64,000 bases of DNA from Lachnospiraceae bacterium (GCA_902363135.1 CABIZF010000011.1:1-64000), one strand, 5' to 3'; positions 26,471 to 35,200 are shown, counted from the stretch's first letter. Notes: a model not told the origin generated them from the letters alone. Translations and numbers: made by a program.

Positions 26471-27651
26471 AAAAGCTGATGATCATGGGAGCGGGGATCT
26501 ATCAGGTTCCGCTGATAAAAAGAGCAAAGGAAATGGGCATCTATACGATTGTGGTCAGCATTCCGGGCAATTATCCGGGCTTTGCACTCGCAGATCAGGT
26601 CTGTTACGAGAATACCGTGGATTATGAACGAATCCTGGAGGTCGCAAAGCGGGAGCAGATCGACGGGATCGTTACAGCAGGTACCGATGTGGCGGTTATC
26701 ACGATCGGAAAGGTCTGCGATGAGCTGGGACTTCCGGGGCTTAGCTTTGCGGCGGCGAAGGTTTCTTCAAACAAAATTCTCATGAAAGAAAAATATGAGC
26801 AGTACGGTGTGCGCACGGCGCGGTTCCGCAGACTGCGCTTTGACGATGACATGTACGCCATCGCCGCAGAGCTGCAGCTGCCGCTTATGTTCAAGGCGGT
26901 TGATTCCTCTGGCAGCCGTGGAATCATTCGGGTAGATTCTACAGAGGATTTTGAAGAGGCACGCAGGATTGTGCGTGAGACCTCCAGGACAGACGAGTAT
27001 ATTATAGAAGAATTTGTGGAGGGCGAGGAATTTGGCGCCCAGGCATTTGTACTGAATGGAGAGGTAAAATTCATCCTTCCGCATGGCGATTATGTATTCC
27101 ACGGAGATACCGGAGTGCCGGTGGGACACTTTGCTCCGTATCTACTGTCAGATGAGATCATCGCGGATGCCAGAGAGCAGCTTGCGCTGGCAGTAAAGGC
27201 AATGGGGCTGAACAACTGTGCGATCAATGCAGACTTTATTTTGAAGGATGGGAAGACGTATGTGCTGGAGCTTGGCGGACGCTCAGGGGCGACCTGCCTG
27301 GCAGAGCTGGTTTCGATTTACTATGGCTATGATTATTATGAGAAGCTGATTCTGGCTGCGCTTGGCGAGCCGGTTGACTTTCCGAAGGAGCATGCTGTAC
27401 CGAATGCGAGTATGCTGCTGCGCAGTGAAACAGATGGAGTGATTACGGCGATTGAGAATCAGAACGCTCCGGATCCGGATATTTACGAAATACAGTTTGA
27501 CTATCAGGTGGGAGACCGGGTAAAGAAATTCCATGTAGGTCCGCATCGAATCGGACATGTCATTACGAAAGGCGAGACATTAGACGTGGCAGTGAAGAAG
27601 CTGCACGAGGCACTGGATAAGATTCATATCACGGTGGAGGAAATCAAGTAA
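26467..27651 (+). CDS. ATP-grasp ligase of unknown substrate
   Basis: The 394-residue protein has a PurK-like N-terminal fold (MKKLMIMGAGIYQVPLIKRA) and an ATP-grasp domain (about 110-310; PLMFKAVDSSGSRGI, EEFVEGEEFGAQAFV, ADFILKDGKTYVLELGGRSG with metal-binding acids). Enzymes of this class activate a carboxylate with ATP and join it to an amine, thiol or similar group. Its ATGA overlap with the GT2 gene ties it to surface-polymer work. It may modify the sugar or polymer (for example with an amino acid), but the sequence does not show the substrate. Confidence 0.8.
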   Translation: MKKLMIMGAGIYQVPLIKRAKEMGIYTIVVSIPGNYPGFALADQVCYENTVDYERILEVAKREQIDGIVTAGTDVAVITIGKVCDELGLPGLSFAAAKVSSNKILMKEKYEQYGVRTARFRRLRFDDDMYAIAAELQLPLMFKAVDSSGSRGIIRVDSTEDFEEARRIVRETSRTDEYIIEEFVEGEEFGAQAFVLNGEVKFILPHGDYVFHGDTGVPVGHFAPYLLSDEIIADAREQLALAVKAMGLNNCAINADFILKDGKTYVLELGGRSGATCLAELVSIYYGYDYYEKLILAALGEPVDFPKEHAVPNASMLLRSETDGVITAIENQNAPDPDIYEIQFDYQVGDRVKKFHVGPHRIGHVITKGETLDVAVKKLHEALDKIHITVEEIK

Positions 27652-27696
27652 TAAAAAAGAAGAAAAAGCTTCAGGAATGAAAGAGGAGAAAATAGT

Positions 27697-28611
27697 ATGC
27701 TAAGAAAACGGATATACGCATGGAAAAATCGTGGGATGGCACTGCTTCTGGCAGGGCTTACAGCATTTGGAATGACAGCGGTTCCGGCTTTTGCAGAGGA
27801 GCAGACGGAAACAGCGGCAGAAGCGGCGATGCAGAGCGTCCTTCCAAACGGCAAGGAGGTCTACAATGTACTTCTGATCGGTTCAGACCGCAGAAATGAC
27901 AGCTGGAATGGTAATTCGGACGTCATGATCGTGATGTCTGTCAATGCAGGAAGCAAAAAGCTTTCCCTGACGTCCTTTATGCGCGACCTCTATGCGGATA
28001 TTCCGGGATATGGCGTTCACAAGCTGAATTATGCATATGCCGCAGGCGGGGCAAAGACGCTGATGGAGACGTTAGAGGATAATTATGAACTGCCGATCGA
28101 CAATTATGCGGTGGTTGATTTTGAGACGATGGCAAAGGTCGTAGATCTGGTCGGAGGCGTAGAGATCGAGGTCAGTGATGCGGAATGCAAGGTGCTCAAT
28201 GACTATCTGACGAGCATGAACGCAGCCGACGACTATCTTCCGGGTGGCGGAAGCTACGTACTGAACGGAAATCAGGCAGTGGCATACATGCGGATCCGCT
28301 ATGTTGGCAACAACGATTACGAGCGTACCCAGCGCCAGAGAGATGTCCTTGGTGTGATCTTTGCTTCCATGCAGAAGCTGGACGCGGAGCAGCTGACAAA
28401 GCTGGTCGATGAGATTCTTCCGAATGTGGAGAATGATATCACACCGGTCGATATGATCCGCCTGATGGCATTGCTGCCGGATATTGGTGATTATGAGCTT
28501 TCAGAGAGCCGTATACCGTATGACGGACTGTTCACATCTCAGAATGAGATGCTGGTACCGGATTTCGCACAGACGAAAGAGCGGCTTCATGAGGAGCTGT
28601 ACGGAGAATAA
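27697..28611 (+). CDS. LytR-CpsA-Psr (LCP) family protein
   Basis: The 304-residue protein has a hydrophobic N-terminus (about 13-32) ending VPAFA before EEQTE, then the LCP domain (about 55-250; NVLLIGSDRR, DVMIVMSVN, LTSFMRDLYADIPGYG, KLNYAYAAGG, AYMRIRYVGNNDYERTQRQR with the phosphate-binding arginines). LCP enzymes transfer lipid-linked glycopolymers to peptidoglycan. Most are membrane-anchored; this one looks as if a signal peptidase could release it. It closes the yfhO-GT2-ATP-grasp operon (45-bp gap), followed by a terminator. Confidence 0.9.
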   Translation: MLRKRIYAWKNRGMALLLAGLTAFGMTAVPAFAEEQTETAAEAAMQSVLPNGKEVYNVLLIGSDRRNDSWNGNSDVMIVMSVNAGSKKLSLTSFMRDLYADIPGYGVHKLNYAYAAGGAKTLMETLEDNYELPIDNYAVVDFETMAKVVDLVGGVEIEVSDAECKVLNDYLTSMNAADDYLPGGGSYVLNGNQAVAYMRIRYVGNNDYERTQRQRDVLGVIFASMQKLDAEQLTKLVDEILPNVENDITPVDMIRLMALLPDIGDYELSESRIPYDGLFTSQNEMLVPDFAQTKERLHEELYGE

Positions 28612-28681
28612 AGTGATTCTGACTCGCAGGAAGATGGAAGCCTGGAAAATATGGCGAATGCGGCAGGAAAGATGATATGAC

Positions 28682-28708
28682 AGAAAGCCCTCAGGGGCTT
28701 TTTGTCAG
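28682..28708 (+). terminator. Terminator after the LCP gene
   Basis: GACAGAAAGCCC, loop TCA, GGGGCTTTTTGTC: a compact GC-rich stem with T-run, 68 bases after the LCP stop. Confidence 0.85.
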
Positions 28709-28750
28709 CTTGTGGCAGAAAAATTTTTTGGGGGAAAGAGGAGGAGAAAA

Positions 28751-30103
28751 TTGAAAAAGAGAAGCTATGAAATTGATATGTGCAATGGGAGCATTATGGA
28801 TAAGCTGATTTCCTTTGCACTGCCGCTGATGCTCTCCGGCATTTTGCAGCTGATGTTCAATGCAGTGGATATCATTGTTGTCGGACGGTTCAGCGGGAGC
28901 GGGGCGCTCGCGGCGGTTGGTTCGACGACGGCGCTGATCAACGTATTTACGAATCTCTTCATGGGCATTTCGCTTGGAGCAAATGTACTGGCGGCGCGAT
29001 GCTATGCGGCGGGCAAGAAAAAAGAAATGTCAGATACGGTACATACGTCGATTTTGCTTGCGCTGATAAGCGGCATCGGGATGGCTGTCATCGGGCTGAT
29101 ATTCGCAAAAGGCGCACTGGAGCTGATGGGTACGCCGGATGATGTCATTGGGCAGTCGACGCTGTACATGCGTATTTATTTCCTTGGAATGCCGTTCTTT
29201 ATGCTGTACAACTACGGTGCGGCGATCCTGCGGGCGGTTGGTGATACGAAGCGTCCGCTTGTGTTCCTGATTATCTCAGGAGTGGTGAATGCACTGCTGA
29301 ACATGGCGCTGGTCATTTTCTTTCACCTGGGTGTTGCGGGTGTGGCCATTGCGACGGTGATTTCTCAGATGATTTCCTGCGTACTTGTGCTGCTCTGCCT
29401 GATCCGTTCAGACGGGCCGTATCGTCTTCAGATTACGAAGCTGAAAATGAACCGTTACTGCCTGCTGCAGATCTTTCAGGTCGGGATTCCTGCGGGCATC
29501 CAGAGCACGGTTATCAATATTTCCAATGCGATGCTCCAGTCGTCGGTCAATTCATTCGGCTCAATCGCGATGGCAGGCTATACAGCGGCAAACAATGTGC
29601 TTGGCTTTCTGTATGTGTCCGTCAATTCAGTGACGCAGGCATGCATGAGCTTTACGAGTCAGAATTACGGGGCAGGCAAGCCGAAAAGGATGGATCGGGT
29701 GCTTCTGGACTGTATGATTCTGACTGTGGCGGTCGGTGTGACGCTCGGTGGTGGGGCGTATCTGTTTGGCAATGAGCTTTTGAAGATTTATACCGGGGAG
29801 GCGGATGTCATTGCCTGCGGACTGGAGATTTTGTCGATCACGACGGTGTGGTATTTTCTGTGTGGGCTGATGGATCTCTTTCCGGGAGCACTACGTGGCA
29901 TGGGGCATTCGGGTGTGCCGATGATCCTTTCGATTATTGGTACGGTCGGCACACGGATCGTATGGATCTACTGGATTTTCCCATATCATCGTTCTCTGAT
30001 GGTGCTTTTCATTTCCTATCCGGCGTCGTGGATCATTACGATCATTTTGCAGGTGATATGCTACGGGTCGGTACGCCGGAAGGTGCATGGAAGTATTGCG
30101 TGA
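28751..30103 (+). CDS. MATE-family efflux protein
   Basis: The 450-residue, 12-helix protein is a cation-coupled exporter of drugs or metabolites. It has the MATE start (GSIMDKLISFALPLMLSGILQ, then MFNAVDIIVVGRF.G) and the symmetric second half (QVGIPAGIQSTVINISNAM). The TTG at 28751 is chosen because GAGGAG lies 5 bases upstream and the length then fits the family; a GTG 13 codons earlier has no ribosome site. The stop codon TGA is the first triplet of a palindromic-repeat copy (30101). Confidence 0.93.
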   Translation: MKKRSYEIDMCNGSIMDKLISFALPLMLSGILQLMFNAVDIIVVGRFSGSGALAAVGSTTALINVFTNLFMGISLGANVLAARCYAAGKKKEMSDTVHTSILLALISGIGMAVIGLIFAKGALELMGTPDDVIGQSTLYMRIYFLGMPFFMLYNYGAAILRAVGDTKRPLVFLIISGVVNALLNMALVIFFHLGVAGVAIATVISQMISCVLVLLCLIRSDGPYRLQITKLKMNRYCLLQIFQVGIPAGIQSTVINISNAMLQSSVNSFGSIAMAGYTAANNVLGFLYVSVNSVTQACMSFTSQNYGAGKPKRMDRVLLDCMILTVAVGVTLGGGAYLFGNELLKIYTGEADVIACGLEILSITTVWYFLCGLMDLFPGALRGMGHSGVPMILSIIGTVGTRIVWIYWIFPYHRSLMVLFISYPASWIITIILQVICYGSVRRKVHGSIA

Positions 30104-30177
30104 ACGCAGAATAAGCATATTTCTGCTTCAGGTGTGTGGGGCACTAAGCGGTGGGGGATGCGGCTGCGTCCGGTTAA
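30101..30177 (-). repeat. Degenerate palindromic repeat, copy 6
   Basis: TGAACGCAGAATAAGCAT, then GGGGCACTAAGCGGTGGGGGATGCGG, match the inverted right module of copy 2 with decay. The first TGA is the stop codon of the MATE gene. The rest of the gap to 30328 shows no feature beyond the ribosome site of the next gene. Confidence 0.65.
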
Positions 30178-30328
30178 AAATTTTCGGATCGGGAATAAAA
30201 GGCATGGTGTCGGGTTATATTAACTGTGTAATTCATAGAACTGAGAGAACCTTGCAGATACGAATATTGGATGACTGATATTACAGAATCTGCGAGAAAA
30301 TTTCAGACACAGGAAAGGAACAGACATT

Positions 30329-30787
30329 ATGATTTTAAATGAGAAGGAACGATCCGTAATCGAAGATCTGCAGACGCAGGAAAAGAGCTGCGTAGAAAAG
30401 TATGCGCGGTATGCCGGGCAGGCAAAGGATCCGGAGCTGCAGAATCTGTTTGGAAGGCTGCAAAAGGAAGAGCAGGAGCATTATGATTCTCTGGGACAGG
30501 TGCTGTCCGGGACTGTGCCATCGTGTAACTGCAACGACAATGCAGGGCGGGAATATCAGCCAAAGGCGACGTATACTCAGATGACCCAATCCGAAGAGAA
30601 AAGGAATGACGCATTTCTTGCAACGGACTGTATCGGGACAGAAAAGCTCGTGTCAGGAACGTATAATGCGGATGTATTTGCGTTCTCTGACAGCGGTGTG
30701 CGCAGGCTGCTCGCAGATATTCAGGTCGAGGAGCAGAACCATGCAGAGATGCTGTACAAATACAAGACCGTGAACGGAATGTCATAG
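30329..30787 (+). CDS. CotF-like spore coat / ferritin-like protein
   Basis: The 152-residue protein is made of two helical segments (about 3-62: EKERSVIEDLQTQEKSCVEKYARYAGQAKDPEL; about 85-148: DAFLATDCIGTEKLVSGTYN, LLADIQVEEQNHAEMLYKY). Both carry the ferritin-like EK...EQ.H pattern of the coat F family. Related proteins are found in spore coats of Bacilli and Clostridia, and many anaerobes carry several. A good ribosome site (AGGAAAGGA) precedes it. It is an isolated gene; a role in the spore coat is inferred from family only. Confidence 0.82.
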   Translation: MILNEKERSVIEDLQTQEKSCVEKYARYAGQAKDPELQNLFGRLQKEEQEHYDSLGQVLSGTVPSCNCNDNAGREYQPKATYTQMTQSEEKRNDAFLATDCIGTEKLVSGTYNADVFAFSDSGVRRLLADIQVEEQNHAEMLYKYKTVNGMS

Positions 30788-30804
30788 CAGGTGAAAAGCC
30801 GGAA

Positions 30805-31611
30805 CTAGTTTATCGTCATTCCGACGCCGACTTCGTGAATCGGCAGCGCTGCCTTATACATTTCACATTTTGCCTTCAGGGAGACGCAGTGGCAGGGATA
30901 GAGGGCTGTGAGGTCGCATCCGGAAAAATATCGGATTGTTTCGGCCAGACGATGTCCGGTTTCGAAGAGGTGAAAGCCGCCAATGACTCCGGCGAGTTGA
31001 TGTATTCCGGTTAGCTGCATCGCGTATTCGGTGATGTTGCAGATGCCGCTGTGAGAGCAGCCGGAGATGACAAACAGCCCATTTTCTGTTTTGCATACGA
31101 GGGCAGAATCGTCAAACAGGAAATCGGTTGCCCATTGTCCGAGCCGGAACGCCTTCCCGATTGCATATCGCGGCTCAAACGGAAGAAGCGTTGGGATTTC
31201 GCCGAGAAACTGACAGTGTGAAGAGAGCTCCATCGGGGTTCTGGCAGGCTGATAAAGGAAGCGGGAGCGGATTTCGTTTTCCGTAAGCGGAGATCCGATT
31301 GCGAGATCGCCGTCCTTTTTCGGTTCAAAGCATCCCGGATGGGCGATCAGTGTCACATGTGATAGGTCAAAGGAGTCCAGAAGTGTATGTAATCCGCCTG
31401 TATGGTCATTGTGTCCGTGCGAGAGCACAAGATGCGTGATTGCGCCGAGATCAATGCCAAGCCTCTGGGCATTTCTTAGAAACGCATCTGAGTAGCCGGT
31501 ATCAAATAGAATCCGGCAGTCGTCGATCTCGATATAATAGCTTACAGCCGGTTCTCCGAGATAATACTGGTCGATGAAGGTGTTGTTGTCAGCGAGGACG
31601 GTTAATTTCAT
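30805..31611 (-). CDS. MBL-fold metallohydrolase
   Basis: The 268-residue protein is a metallo-beta-lactamase-fold enzyme: ILFDTGYSD, the metal motif LSHGHNDHTGGL (about 64-75), VISGCSHSGICNI (about 177-189) and a late GGFHLF and PCHC. The pattern resembles the family annotated as dihydropterin-6-methyl-aminobenzene-phosphate synthase-like proteins, whose true substrates in bacteria are mostly unknown. It is preceded by a structured leader (31639-31686) next to its ribosome site, so expression may be controlled by attenuation. Confidence 0.85.
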   Translation of the reverse strand: MKLTVLADNNTFIDQYYLGEPAVSYYIEIDDCRILFDTGYSDAFLRNAQRLGIDLGAITHLVLSHGHNDHTGGLHTLLDSFDLSHVTLIAHPGCFEPKKDGDLAIGSPLTENEIRSRFLYQPARTPMELSSHCQFLGEIPTLLPFEPRYAIGKAFRLGQWATDFLFDDSALVCKTENGLFVISGCSHSGICNITEYAMQLTGIHQLAGVIGGFHLFETGHRLAETIRYFSGCDLTALYPCHCVSLKAKCEMYKAALPIHEVGVGMTIN

Positions 31612-31625
31612 GAAAGACGACTCCT

Positions 31626-31686
31626 TTCTTTAAAAGAAAACTCCGACAAACGGTGTGCTTCTTCATGGCACCGTGATGCCGGAGTT
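31626..31686 (-). promoter_or_regulatory. Terminator-like stem-loop in the MBL-hydrolase leader
   Basis: On the minus strand AACTCCG (31686-31680) pairs with CGGAGTT (31645-31639) and inside it CGGTG pairs with CACCG, around a 13-base loop. A TTTTCTTTT tract follows, directly before the AAAGGAG ribosome site. A terminator this close to the start suggests attenuation or a small riboswitch. No known class was recognised. Confidence 0.5.
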
Positions 31687-31951
31687 CTTTTTTTGTATTA
31701 TAACATATTTTTTTGTTGGTGGTTGGAAATTCGGATTTTTGCGATGACCGTATTACAGAAGTACCGGCTAAGAGAAATGCCATCCATTGTTTTTCCGTTG
31801 GTTTGATGTAAATGATTGTGAATATTTGCCTGATGCTGTTGTCATACAGTAAAAAAAATTATATCAAATCGGAGTAAAACATTACAATTAACTGAGTGCA
31901 TAGTAAATATGATTTATAGATTTGCAAATGTGAAGCAATCCGTGTATCATA

Positions 31952-32149
31952 GGAGTCAAAATACCTTTTGACCTTGGCTGATGCCTACGAATTGCTCCGC
32001 TGCGAAGCAGCTCCCGCAATTCTGCAAACATTCGAAATCCGCTGATTTACTACGTAAATCGCTACTTTCTCATGTTTGGCGGGTCCCAAGTTCAAAAGCC
32101 TTATCATGCAAGCATGAACGGCTTTTTGACCTTTTGACCCTGGCATCAT
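31952..32149 (+). repeat. MITE-like element, copy A (198 bp)
   Basis: The ends are GGAGTCAAAATACC and GACCTTTTGACCCTGGCATCAT, imperfect inverted repeats. The interior has small hairpins (GAATTGC/GCAATTC; GATTTAC/GTAAATC; CATGCAAGCATG). It is nearly identical, in opposite orientation, to 58694-58892. It carries no gene. The remaining gap around it (31687-31951) is AT-rich and shows no clear feature. Confidence 0.85.
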
Positions 32150-32185
32150 GACATATATGACTGACAGAACCGGGAGGAAATATAT

Positions 32186-33334
32186 TTGGAACAGAACCAG
32201 ATTTTAAAACGATATGGAACGGATTATAAGAAAATGACGAAGGAGCTGCTCGAGGCGGCGGATCTGATTGGATTGATATCGGATCACGACTGTCGGATCG
32301 GGATCAAGCCGAATCTTGTGGCACCGGCGGATGCTTCATGGGGGGCGACGACCCACCCGGAGATCGTGGCGGGAATTATTGAATACCTGCAGGATCACGG
32401 TTGCCGGAATCTTGTGATCGCAGAGGGATCCTGGGTAGGTGACCGCACGGAAGAGTCGTTTGAGGTGTGCGGCTATTGGAAACTGTCGGAACAGTACGGC
32501 GTGCCGCTTCTGGATGCACAGAAGGATACACATTTTACAAAGGACTGTGACGGGCTAAAGCTGGAGCTTTGCAGCTGTGTAAAAGATATCGATTTTCTGA
32601 TCAATGTACCGGTGCTCAAGGGCCATTGTCAGACAAAGATTACCTGTGCTCTGAAGAATATGAAAGGTCTTCTGCCAAATACGGAGAAACGACATTTCCA
32701 TGCGATGGGGCTGCACCGTCCGATTGCACATCTGGCAAAGGGCATCCGTCAGGACTTCATTGTGGTGGATCACATCTGCGGTGATCTGGACTTTGAGGAC
32801 GGTGGCAATCCAGTCGTGAAGAACTGTATCATGGTCTCACGGGATCCGGTACTCGTGGATACTTACGTCTGCGGCCTGCTCCACTATGGTATTGAGGAAG
32901 TGCCATATATTCAGATGGCCGAACAGCTCGGTGCCGGTTCGACCGATCTTGAGCATGCCAAGATCGGAGTGCTCGCAGAGGAAGGAACGTATTATCTGGA
33001 AGGAAGTGCTATCTGGGATGAAGAACTCCCTTACGCGGATAAAGTAGTAGCCGTACAGGACCTTGTACAGGAGGTTGAATCGTGCAGTGCCTGTTACGGG
33101 TATCTGCTTCCGGCGCTGGATCGCCTGCGGAAGGAGGGCCTGCTTGAACAGCTGGGAGAAAAGATATGCATTGGACAGGGGTATCGTGGGAAGCATGGAA
33201 AGCTCGGAGTCGGAAACTGCACATCTGGGTTTGATTTCTGTGTGAAGGGCTGTCCGCCGACCGAGACGGAGATTTATGAAGCGTTAAAACGATATATTGT
33301 CCTAGGTACGCTGACGCAGGAAAAGAGATACTAG
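32186..33334 (+). CDS. DUF362-family protein with C-terminal cysteine cluster
   Basis: The 382-residue protein starts at TTG behind GGGAGGA. The main part is DUF362 (about 30-270: GIKPNLVAPADASWGATTHPE, VLKGHCQTKITCALKNMKG, HRPIAHLAKGI, DHICGDLDFE). The tail holds several cysteines (CSACYG about 298-303, GNCTSGFDFCVKGCPP about 350-365) that could bind an Fe-S cluster or metal. The biochemical role of DUF362 proteins is not settled; some sit with ferredoxin-type domains. No neighbour clarifies the function. It is monocistronic or weakly linked to the spoIIM-like gene 51 bases on. Confidence 0.8.
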   Translation: MEQNQILKRYGTDYKKMTKELLEAADLIGLISDHDCRIGIKPNLVAPADASWGATTHPEIVAGIIEYLQDHGCRNLVIAEGSWVGDRTEESFEVCGYWKLSEQYGVPLLDAQKDTHFTKDCDGLKLELCSCVKDIDFLINVPVLKGHCQTKITCALKNMKGLLPNTEKRHFHAMGLHRPIAHLAKGIRQDFIVVDHICGDLDFEDGGNPVVKNCIMVSRDPVLVDTYVCGLLHYGIEEVPYIQMAEQLGAGSTDLEHAKIGVLAEEGTYYLEGSAIWDEELPYADKVVAVQDLVQEVESCSACYGYLLPALDRLRKEGLLEQLGEKICIGQGYRGKHGKLGVGNCTSGFDFCVKGCPPTETEIYEALKRYIVLGTLTQEKRY

Positions 33335-33385
33335 CGCCACAGATGTCCGCATAGATTGTAAAAAAGCATCTGTGAGGGCTGTTTT

Positions 33386-34045
33386 GTGGAAAAGGAAAGA
33401 CGGATTTTGATCAGCTTTGGGGCGGCTGCTCTGCTTGGGTTACTGGCAGGGGTGGTAGCCCCGAAGCTGTTTCGCATGGGAGATGGAAGCTATGCCGGAT
33501 TTTTCAGCCTGTACAGCTTTGGAAAATTTGCGCAGCTGCCCGATTCGGACTTTACACAGCTTTTCTGGTATCTTTTGGTCAAACGTCTGCGTCTGATTTG
33601 CTTTTTATGGATGAGCAGCTATACCCCTTTTGGATTTTTTGCGCATCTGCTTCTGCTTTTCTGGATTTTTTTTGCAGGCGGTATGCTGCTGTCACTCTTT
33701 TTACTGCGGGAGGGGACAAATGGCATCCTGCTGTTCCTGTGTTGCCTGCTTCCGCAGTGGATTCTGTATGTACTTGCTTTTCGGGGAGAGCTCCGGCTGT
33801 ATTTTAGCAAGTATGGAATTGAGCGAAAAAGGGACTGCGGCATAATATCAGGACGGGAAGGGGAGCCACGGGAGGAATGTCCTGCAGAGTATGACAGAGC
33901 AACGCGGACATTGGATTTTGAAAAAACATACTCCGGGTGGATGAGGAGAGAGTTTCTGAGCATGCTCATGCTCTGTGCGGTGGGATGCGGAATGGAGGCA
34001 TTTATAGGGATGCGGCTGCTGCAGGTAATTCCCGGACTGATGTGA
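33386..34045 (+). CDS. spoIIM: Stage II sporulation protein M-like membrane protein
   Basis: The 219-residue protein has about five membrane helices (for example 8-26, 90-112, 116-135, 190-210) and a hydrophilic insert at about 145-175. SpoIIM is one part of the SpoIID-SpoIIM-SpoIIP machine that thins septal peptidoglycan and drives forespore engulfment. The assignment rests on size, topology and its place directly before xerD, an order common in Clostridia; sequence likeness is modest. It has a GTG start with only a weak ribosome site. The stop TGA begins a fragment of the palindromic repeat (TGAACACAGAATAAGCAT, 34043-34060). Confidence 0.6.
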   Translation: MEKERRILISFGAAALLGLLAGVVAPKLFRMGDGSYAGFFSLYSFGKFAQLPDSDFTQLFWYLLVKRLRLICFLWMSSYTPFGFFAHLLLLFWIFFAGGMLLSLFLLREGTNGILLFLCCLLPQWILYVLAFRGELRLYFSKYGIERKRDCGIISGREGEPREECPAEYDRATRTLDFEKTYSGWMRREFLSMLMLCAVGCGMEAFIGMRLLQVIPGLM

Positions 34046-34184
34046 ACACAGAATAAGCATTTTCTGGCTGTATATTCCCGGAAATGAATTTACCATATCT
34101 GGTGCCGGAAAAAAATAGTTTTACGACATCTGGTAAAAGCGCAGAAATGCTGGATTCCAGACTGATTTTATGTGAAATTTACCG

Positions 34185-34213
34185 TTGACTTTACATAACA
34201 AACTGCGTAAAAT
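34185..34213 (+). promoter_or_regulatory. Promoter of xerD
   Basis: TTGACT (34185-34190), 17 bp, TAAAAT (34208-34213), about 100 bp before xerD. The rest of the 270-base gap holds a repeat fragment at 34043-34060 and nothing else recognised. Confidence 0.7.
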
Positions 34214-34315
34214 GTGAAGTACCTATTGTAAATTGGTCTGTGTGCGGGCAATGGCCTGTGCCCGGGCTGTATGAGGGAAGAGATACCGGACGAGAAAGAA
34301 GAGGAATCGTGATAT

Positions 34316-35200
34316 ATGGAACTGGAGCTGCCTCTGTTTATTAATTACCTGAAAGAGACGAAGAATGCATCGGCGAGCACCGTCAGCTCTTATCAGCGTG
34401 ATTTGCGCAAGCTGGAGAGTTATCTTGGCGAGCATGGTGTGGAGCATGTCGAGAATGTGACCTCGACCAACTTAAATTCATATATTTTATATCTGGAAAA
34501 GCAGGGGCTTTCAACGGCTACTGTTTCACGCAATGTGGCTTCGATGAAGGCTTTTTTTCATTATGCCTGTAAATCGCATCTGCGGATGGATGATCCGACG
34601 GAACAGGTAAAAGCACCGCATATCGAGAAAAAGATGCCGGAGATTCTGAGCATGGAGGAGACGGTGCGGCTGTTAGAGCAGCCTTCCGGAAATACGCCGA
34701 AGCAGATCCGTGACCGTGCGATGCTTGAGCTTCTGTATGCGACCGGGATGCGGGTGTCCGAGCTGATCTCCCTGAAACAAAATGACCTGAATCTGATGAT
34801 GAATTACGTTATCTGTAAGGACGAGGGAAGGGAGCGGGTGATCCCGTTTGGCAATAATGCGAAGCAGACGCTGGAACGTTATCTGCTGGGCAGCCGGAGT
34901 ATACTTCTGCACGGGCAGGAAAGTGAGTTCCTGTTCGTAAACTGTTCCGGGCATTCCATGAGCCGCCAGGGCTTCTGGAAGCTGATCAAGCAATACGCGG
35001 CCAGAGCCGGGATCGAGACAGATATTACCCCGCATACCCTGCGTCATTCCTTTGCTGCGCATCTGGTACAGAATGGGGCGGACCTGCGCAGTGTACAGCA
35101 GATGATGGGACATTCCGATATCGCGACGACTCAGATGTATGTGAATCTTAATCTGCAGAAAATGCAGCGGGTCTACAGTGAGGCACATCCGAGAGGATAG
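34316..35200 (+). CDS. xerD: Tyrosine recombinase XerD
   Basis: The 294-residue site-specific recombinase has an N-terminal SAM-like core-binding domain (1-90) and a catalytic domain with the R..K..HxxR..H..Y set: ATGMRVSELISL (Arg), the CKDEGRERVIPF Lys region, HTLRHSFAAHL (His, Arg), MMGHSDIATTQMYVN (His, Tyr). With XerC it resolves chromosome dimers at dif during division. Size and gene context (spoIIM-xerD, then a SEDS gene) fit the housekeeping copy rather than a phage integrase. Confidence 0.9.
   Translation: MELELPLFINYLKETKNASASTVSSYQRDLRKLESYLGEHGVEHVENVTSTNLNSYILYLEKQGLSTATVSRNVASMKAFFHYACKSHLRMDDPTEQVKAPHIEKKMPEILSMEETVRLLEQPSGNTPKQIRDRAMLELLYATGMRVSELISLKQNDLNLMMNYVICKDEGRERVIPFGNNAKQTLERYLLGSRSILLHGQESEFLFVNCSGHSMSRQGFWKLIKQYAARAGIETDITPHTLRHSFAAHLVQNGADLRSVQQMMGHSDIATTQMYVNLNLQKMQRVYSEAHPRG

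Noticed and set aside
34316..35200. Tyrosine recombinase as integrase of a mobile island
   Set aside because: Length, motifs and the spoIIM-xerD-SEDS order fit housekeeping XerD; no attachment repeats or cargo genes were seen nearby.
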